Source: Panax quinquefolius (lineage: Eukaryota; Streptophyta; Magnoliopsida; Apiales; Araliaceae). From it: DNA of 64,000 nucleotides. The translations under genes were made by a program, and so were the position numbers. The notes below the pieces were generated by a model. That model had not been told where the DNA came from, made no database searches, and was given only the letters and a program-made list of their open reading frames with translations. Below, in pieces: positions 58,771 through 64,000 of this stretch; the first letter of the stretch is position 1; every line of letters begins with the position of its first letter. The stretch is from assembly GCA_020205615.1 (NCBI GenBank), contig CM035162.1, positions 39,980,464 through 40,044,463 of the forward strand, read 5' to 3'.

Positions 58771-58890
58771 ATAAAAAAGTCTGGCCCGACCTGTCGGCTT
58801 TTTTAAAAATAAACCTCCCACTCTCCTTAAACAAATGCTCAAACCAACTAAGCTATAAGGATTTTTTATTATAAAGTCAGTTACCCAACA
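58771..58890 (-). other. tRNA-like patch on the minus strand
   Basis: The minus strand near 58825-58860 reads TATAGCTTAGTTGGTTTGAGC, very like the D-arm and A box of a tRNA (TAGCTCAGTTGGTTAGAGC). No intact anticodon or T arm follows, so it is a tRNA-derived repeat fragment rather than a gene. Confidence 0.4.
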
Positions 58891-59486
58891 CTAAAATACT
58901 AAAAATACTAATTACATATTTACATCAAATACAAAAAATACTATTTAAAAAAACTAAAATAAAAAAAATCAAATTAAAAATAATAAAATTCAAAAAAAAT
59001 ACTAAAATACTAGAATTCAAATTATTTTGTTAATTAATCAAAAGAACAAAAATTCAAATTACATCATTAAAATATTAAAATCATAACATATATATAAAGT
59101 TATTCAATACAAATTTCAAATAGAATACTGAATTCGATATTTAAAGTTTTTCGTTTTCATTGGTATTTTTATTTGTGCATCATAAATTCATTTGTAATAG
59201 ATTATCAAATTCATAAACTTACAATAACTTCTCAAATTCGCAAATCAAATGCATATATGGTGTCCCTTTTTCATATTCTTATTCCAATTAAAGTTATATA
59301 TTATAATGATATCACTTAAAAATAATCAAATTAATATTATAAATATTGTCATTAAAATATGTCATATTTAAAATTTATCTAATAAATTATTTATAAATTT
59401 AGTTGTATTTTGCACCGCTAAATTAAAAAAGAATTCTATCTGCTTCAAGACAAAAAAGCCGTAATATACCAGCTTTTTCCCGATTT
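58891..59486. other. AT-rich intergenic sequence
   Basis: A-rich and T-rich runs, no coding signal and no recognised repeat family. Confidence 0.5.
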
Positions 59487-59536
59487 CGGTTCGGCGTTTT
59501 TATGGCTCGGTAAAAACCGAACCGGTATATACCGGT
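59487..59536. repeat. Hairpin and 16-bp palindrome upstream of the UBA2-like gene
   Basis: CGGTTCGG...TTTTTA pairs with TAAAAACCGAACCG (ending 59524). It is overlapped by the perfect palindrome ACCGGTATATACCGGT (59521-59536). It could be a remnant of a palindromic repeat or a regulatory site. Confidence 0.6.
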
Positions 59537-59655
59537 TTTCTAATTTTTTTTATTATTAATAATAATAATACTAAAATAATGATTATAATAATAAAAATAA
59601 AAATATTAATAAAATAATAATAAAAAAATAAAATAATAATAATAATAATAAACTT
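59537..59655. repeat. AAT/ATA microsatellite
   Basis: An interrupted trinucleotide repeat about 70 bases upstream of the UBA2-like start codon. The stretch 59656-59727 is the pyrimidine-rich presumed 5' UTR. Confidence 0.85.
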
Positions 59656-59727
59656 TCCTCCCCACCCATACGCAGCTTTCTCACTCTCTAAACTTTGTAA
59701 TACTGCGCACACTTTCCCCTCTCTCCA

Positions 59728-60701
59728 ATGACGAAGATCAAAACGAAGAAGCGTAGGCTCGTTAAGACAGCAGATAAACCCATCAAACAATCTAAACCCC
59801 TCAAGAAAAACAAGAAGAATACCCCCCCAAAAACCCTAGCAATCCCCAAACATGACCCTCAGACCTCCTCCGAATCCGACACCCCCGAGCAAAACGCTGA
59901 TTCAATTCAGACCCTCCTCGAACCCTACACCAAAGACCAACTCATCGGCTTCCTTATCGACGCCGCCGTCAAAAACCCCTCTATCAGTTCTCGCATTCAC
60001 GAGGCCGTCGATCGGGACATCTCCCACCGCAAAATCTTCGTTATGGCCTTAGTTGGGACACCACGCGCGAAATCCTAGTCTCGGCGTTCGAACCCTTTGG
60101 CGAAATCGAGGTCTGCAACGTTGTCACCGATCGAGTTACAGGTAAAGCGAAGGGGTTTGTGTTTGTTATATTTAAGTCTCGGAAAGGCACTAATAAAGCC
60201 CTAAGGGAACCTAGGAAGAGAATTGGTAATCGTATTGTGTCGTGTCAGCTGGCGTCAGTTGGCCCTGTGGCGGCCTCCGATTCTGCTAGCCGGAAGATTT
60301 ATGTCAGTAATGTTCAGCAAAATGTGGAGTTGGCGAAATTGCGCTAGTTTTTTGAGAAATTTGGGGAAATTGAGATTGGGCCGCTAGGGTTTGATGTGCA
60401 GACGGGGAAATGGAGGGGCTTTGCGTTGTTTGTGTATAAGAACCAGGAAGGTGCGAAAAAAGCTTTGGAAGAACCGTATAAGATGTTTGATGGACACCAG
60501 TTGCATTGTCAAATGGCTGTGGAGGGGGAAAATAGTAAGGGTAATTATAATAATGCATCAGTGACGACAGTGATGCTGCCTGTGCCGTCTTTGGCTGCTG
60601 TGGCAGCTGCGCAGAACTTGGCATTGTTTGGGCAGCAACAGGGTTTGAATTTAATGCTTGGACAGCAGCTGGGTTTGAATTCGATACGGAGGACTGTTTG
60701 A
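59728..60701 (+). pseudogene. UBA2-like RNA-binding protein, two RRM domains, disrupted
   Basis: It resembles plant UBP1-associated proteins 2 (UBA2a/b/c), nuclear proteins that bind U-rich mRNA and act in stress and ABA responses. A basic N-terminus (MTKIKTKKRR) is followed by a conserved LLEPYTKDQLIGFLIDAAVKN segment. RRM1 runs from RKIFV through GLSWDTT to RNP1 GKAKGFVFVIF, ending IGNRIVSCQLASVGP. RRM2 runs from RKIYVSNV to GFALFVYKNQEGAKKALEEP and FDGHQLHCQMAVEGE. A short Gln/Leu-rich tail ends at TGA 60699-60701. There are no introns; the ~324 codons are shorter than the usual 400-480. One base is missing near 60042 (KIFV, then a frame shift), and TAG at 60345 interrupts RRM2. Either defect could be a consensus error, so this may be a live gene, or a decaying or captured copy. 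Confidence 0.8.
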
Positions 60702-60920
60702 TTATTCTGTTTGAGGCTATCAGATTGAACTCAAGTTGTAGAGAACCAATTTAGCATGACTACCCTATCCCCACCCCCCCCCCCCCACGCCCACCCCCAC
60801 CCCCACCCCCACCCCCACCCCCACCCCCCCCCCACCCCCACCTCCACCTCCTTCCTTCCATTTTTCCATTTCAAGTCGAACCAAATTCATGACTTAGTAA
60901 TCCTATAAATAAATCTTTCC
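60702..60920 (+). other. 3' flank of the UBA2-like gene
   Basis: Non-coding, dominated by a C-rich repeat (60765-60852). No splice-site-supported upstream exons for the following hydrolase fragment are present. Confidence 0.5.
60765..60852. repeat. CCCCCA microsatellite
   Basis: Many CCCCCAC units with a run of 14 C. The minus strand has more than four runs of at least four G and could form G-quadruplexes. Confidence 0.9.
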
Positions 60921-61350
60921 ATTGACCAACATTATCCGCCAGAGCTCTCGAAGCAATTTGAGGAGGTGTTAGATAGTAAGCCTGAGGTATGAAATTATAT
61001 CAACCTCAACACTTAATTTTTTTTTCCCTTCACTAATGTATTCATATGTTGAGTTATCTTATAGTGGTCTTGTCCTGCCTAAAATATATTGCTATAGTGA
61101 TCTATTCTTGTGTTGGTGATCGAGTAGTAGGAATTTATGTGTTTTATCCTCTAGATGGTTTGTATTGGTAGTGTGAAGGTGGTTTCAGTTTCTTGTTGTT
61201 TTTAAATTATTTGCAGGTTGATTCGTTTGTGAAGATATTTCCAGGTGTTGCACATGGTTGGTCCGTGAGGTACAAGGATGAAGATGAGGCTGCTGTGAAG
61301 TCCGTGAAAGAGGCACACCGTGATTGTTGGACTGGTTTGTCAAGTATCTT
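60921..61350 (+). pseudogene. Dienelactone hydrolase family protein, last two exons only
   Basis: Plant cytosolic alpha/beta hydrolases of this family cleave lactone or ester bonds through a Cys-Asp-His triad. Exon 1 (60921-60986) reads IDQHYPPELSKQFEEVLD, then SKPE, with donor GT at 60987. The intron ends TTGCAG at 61216. Exon 2 (from 61217) reads VDSFVKIFPGVAHGW (HGW holds the catalytic His), then SVRYKDEDEAAVKSVKEAH. One base is missing at about 61325, after which a DWFVKYLK-like end would follow in frame. The N-terminal two thirds with the nucleophile Cys are absent upstream, so this is a 3' fragment. Confidence 0.8.
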
Positions 61351-62026
61351 AAGTATGAAATATTATATATATTGGTACGTAGTGTGTAAGGTAGGATGTG
61401 AGCATGCAGGAGATCACACACCAAGATTAATTGAATTGGTTTTTGATGGATCAATAAATGTGGACTACCTTGCCTTTTGGCTTGTATTAGTCATGTCACT
61501 AAACTGCTTGCTGCCTGTCTATGGTTAAAATTATTAGAAGAGGAAAATGTATGTTTTAAGTCCAGTATATTATGAGGACTACTTTGAAGATTAATATGTT
61601 TGGTTACTGCTCTATGTTGAAGGGTTATTCTAGCATGACCCTCCTTCTATCTGAATTGACAAAGAGAAACATATTGTCATCTTGCTGACTACCTTATTTA
61701 CTTGAGTTTTGCTTTGTGGATAATATTATTATGTTATATATCCAGAGTTTCTGCAAATTGATCAATTTTATGATGTTCATGATTTTTATTTTTTCATTGG
61801 CTGGCTTTTTATTCAGATTGACCACTTATACTACATTGTTTGAAGTTAGGTGTTTGCTTTCTGTTGTAGTTGAGATCAATGATACATGAAGGAGCATCTA
61901 GGTTCTACTATGTTTTTTGTTTTTTGTACATCCCACTTGTAGCTTGATTTGTGTAGGTTAGATGTGAATGTGCTCTAAAAACCATAATAGTTATGGCTGG
62001 TAATGTGTGGCTACCTGTTTGTGCAG
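61351..62026 (+). other. Non-coding sequence between gene fragments
   Basis: Intron-like, T-rich composition. No exon recognised; it ends in TTTGTGCAG, the acceptor of the next fragment. Confidence 0.4.
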
Positions 62027-62831
62027 ACCTCAGGGTTCCAGTGCTTATACATTGAGGGGGCATCTGCAGTTCTTCGCCAAGGTCTCCTCATAAATAAATT
62101 ATCTTCGTTTTTCTTTGAAGTTTCTGAAGTCACACAGACAATTATCCTATGTCCAAATGTTCGTGTTACTCACTATTCCTCTCTTATATCAGGTAACTTT
62201 AGATGATCAGAAACTGAAAGCAGTTGATTTCAGGATTTTGTGGTCTTCTTCAGCTAATATTTCAAAGTACAAATCATACATTAGCTCTCCAGAGTTAATC
62301 GAGTTTCCAACTAAAGTGCCTGGTCAAAATGCATATGCATACTTTTATCCACCAACCAACCCCATCTATCAAGCTAGTCAACATGAAAAACCTCCATTAC
62401 TATTGAAAAGCCATGGTATGTATATTGTTTTTGTCCATTGTGATTAAACCGTCATGGTTGACAAAAGAAGGACGAATCCCATCATATATCTTATGATTTG
62501 TTTATTTAGGGCAAAACATTTATAAATATATCAGCATCACAGGGAGTACATATTGAGTTAAGTGATATCATATAAATAGAAAGATTGACAAACAAGCTGT
62601 GGTGCTTAAAATGGCGTATAATTACTCAAGACTTGTGTACTTGAAACTTTTTCCTTGAATACATTAAGAGCAGAGTTTTGAAATACTGTAAACAATGTTA
62701 TGGGCTGTACTTAAGGAGGTGAACTCTTTTGCTTTTGATTAGACAAGGCTTTTCCTTGCCAGTTGCCAGGATGTAAATACTTTACACATAATATTGATTA
62801 TTATTGTAGGAGGGCCTACAGCTGAAACAAG
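62027..62831 (+). pseudogene. Prolyl-oligopeptidase-family (DPP-like) gene, three middle exons
   Basis: It resembles the plant acylaminoacyl-peptidase/dipeptidyl-aminopeptidase-like serine hydrolases of the S9 family. Exon a (62027-62081) holds CLYIEGASAV, and its end looks shortened by about 12 bases. Exon b (62193-62415) reads VTLDDQKLKAVDF, ILWSSS, PELIEFPTKVPGQNAYAYF and KPPLLLKSHG, with a clean AG acceptor and GT donor. Exon c (62810-62831) completes GGPTAETR. The beta-propeller exons before it and the catalytic exons after it (the GGS.GYGR and GGSAGG regions) are not found up to 64000. It is a fragment, not a working gene. Splice sites of b and c are consistent in phase. Confidence 0.75.
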
Positions 62832-62913
62832 GTACAGACAAACCGCTATCCTCAGTTTCTTTTTTTATGATTTATATATGTCTGGTTGTGTGTGGAAACA
62901 AAAGATTGGATTG
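62824..62913 (+). repeat. 90-base direct repeat, copy 1
   Basis: It begins in exon c (GAAACAAG, donor GTACAG) and runs to GATTGGATTG. It matches 63338-63427 with one difference seen. Confidence 0.95.
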
Positions 62914-63546
62914 CCAGGCTGGGCCCTTCGGATGGATTAAGACATGTCTCAACAGCGGTACGCATAGACTACATTACCTGCCTTTTAGTTAACCCTAAAC
63001 TTTATTGTTTAACCACATCCAGCCAGATTTGAGCAAGTACTGCAGATACAAAGATGCTTATACATCCTTCACAAATTCTGTTTCCACATGTTAGCAGTTT
63101 TCCCAACTTCTTTTATGTTAATTTTATGGGATTTTTTTCCTAGGATTTTATATGAAAAACAAGGAGTATTAATTTTAGCAAGCATTATTCCCGAAATTGT
63201 CAGAAGATCTGGTAACATAAATACTCCAGGCTATAGAGGTTATTTGTCACCATTACAAATATCTGCCTAACTAATGGTCCATAAAGGTTATCTGGCTGGT
63301 ATGAAAAATATCAAACTAAAAAAATCAAGTCTTAAAAGAAACAAGGTACAGACAAACCGCTATCTTCAGTTTCTTTTTTTATGATTTATATATGTCTGGT
63401 TGTGTGTGGAAACAAAAGATTGGATTGATAGAAAAATGGCTTATGTTACTCGTCTAGTCTTTATTCTCTAGCTTGTAAGTTTACTATCACCAAAAGGTGT
63501 TTAGGTGGTAGTATCTTTTGAACTATCTAAACTGAATTCGCTGCAG
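62832..63546 (+). other. Intron-like sequence with a weak exon candidate
   Basis: At 62918-62957, between CCAG and GTACGC, there is a 40-base stretch (LGPSDGLRHVSTA in one frame) that could be an exon. Its family is not recognised. The rest shows no coding signal. Confidence 0.35.
63338..63427 (+). repeat. 90-base direct repeat, copy 2
   Basis: The second copy, 514 bases after the first. It carries the exon-c end and donor without the rest of the exon. Confidence 0.95.
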
Positions 63547-63618
63547 CCACCCATAATTACAGTGGAAGAGAATGAAACAATTCTCAATGATTCAACGGAT
63601 AAACTTGGGATTGAAGCG
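63547..63618 (+). pseudogene. Unidentified 72-base exon-like block
   Basis: Bounded by GCTGCAG and GTATGT, 24 codons in one open frame: PPIITVEENETILNDSTDKL, then GIEA. It would join the 62918-62957 candidate. A further candidate begins at 63930 after TTTTCAG (KLQMKDRF). I cannot assign a family; it may belong to a gene continuing beyond 64000. Confidence 0.45.
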
Positions 63619-64000
63619 GTATGTTTGAAACTTATTGTACTTTTATTCTGTTTCCTTTCACTTTCCTACATTTCAGCATTTTATGAGTCATTTACCTGAG
63701 AGTATTTATAATTTAAATGGCTAGACGTTACAAAGGGAACATGGTTTGGAGTTTATTTGATGACAAATGTTAACAGTAATTATAATGAGGGGAGGCTTCT
63801 TGTGCTAGTCACAATTAAGTTTTGTTCTTGCCAAATACCAGTAGTGCTTATTACAATGATAGCTTGCAGTGATACCTCAACTAGCATTCTTCATTTGATT
63901 TCTCAAGATCTTAATTGTTCCATTTTCAGAAATTGCAAATGAAGGATCGTTTCAGTTTTTAATGTGAATATCATAACACCTGATTGTCAATTTATAACTA
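63619..64000 (+). other. Intron-like sequence to window end
   Basis: T-rich, without a supported exon apart from the candidate beginning at 63930. Confidence 0.4.

Noticed and set aside
58370..58874. 111-codon Ile/Val/Tyr reading frame
   Set aside because: Pure trinucleotide repeat.
60304..60624. Minus-strand 106-codon frame opposite the UBA2-like gene
   Set aside because: Shadow of RRM2 and the Gln-rich tail on the other strand.

Overview
The window is from the nuclear genome of a flowering plant, most likely a eudicot with a large, repeat-rich genome. The sequence is very AT-rich. It is filled with Ty3/gypsy LTR retrotransposons whose primer-binding sites match plant initiator-Met tRNA (TGGTATC...). 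At the right end lie exon pieces of plant genes: a UBA2-type RNA-binding protein, a dienelactone hydrolase and a prolyl-oligopeptidase-family protein. I cannot name the species. Repeat copies differ mostly in short scrambled patches around CG and CAG/CTG sites and are otherwise almost identical, so many of the small indels and frameshifts may be consensus errors rather than biology.

Left third (1-20018): a head-to-tail array of about 4.68-kb units, reading on the minus strand. Each unit is one ~2.87-kb LTR plus ~1.81 kb of non-coding internal sequence bounded by a primer-binding site and a polypurine tract. This is a LARD-like non-autonomous retroelement in which neighbouring copies share LTRs (LTR-int-LTR-int-LTR...). 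The last LTR carries a ~770-bp deletion, and the array is cut at 20018 by the next element.

Middle (20019-50370): three chromovirus-type (Tekay/Del-like) gypsy elements in a row on the plus strand. Elements A (20019-29486) and C (41778-50370) belong to one family and share the same losses: the reverse transcriptase core and the RNase H core. C has also lost the integrase core. Element B (29487-41777) is another family. It retains recognisable parts of every domain from gag to chromodomain, though broken by frameshifts, and has an extra reading region before gag. A-type LTRs carry two minisatellites that lie between a conserved splice-donor-like site and an acceptor-like site, which suggests a leader intron.

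Right-middle (50371-59700): debris of older insertions. In order these are a B-like LTR (D), a minus-strand LTR with telomere-like repeats (E), the 3' end of an A-type LTR (F), a minus-strand Copia reverse transcriptase fragment, a CACTA-type terminus with palindromic subterminal repeats, an A-type LTR 5' part (G), tRNA-like patches and large ATT/ATA microsatellites.

Right end (59728-64000): gene-like sequence on the plus strand. An intronless UBA2-like gene has one frameshift and one in-frame stop. It is followed by the last two exons of a dienelactone hydrolase, three middle exons of a prolyl-oligopeptidase-like gene and an unidentified 72-base exon-like block. Partial genes lined up in one orientation look like fragments captured by a transposon such as a Helitron, but no Helitron ends were found.
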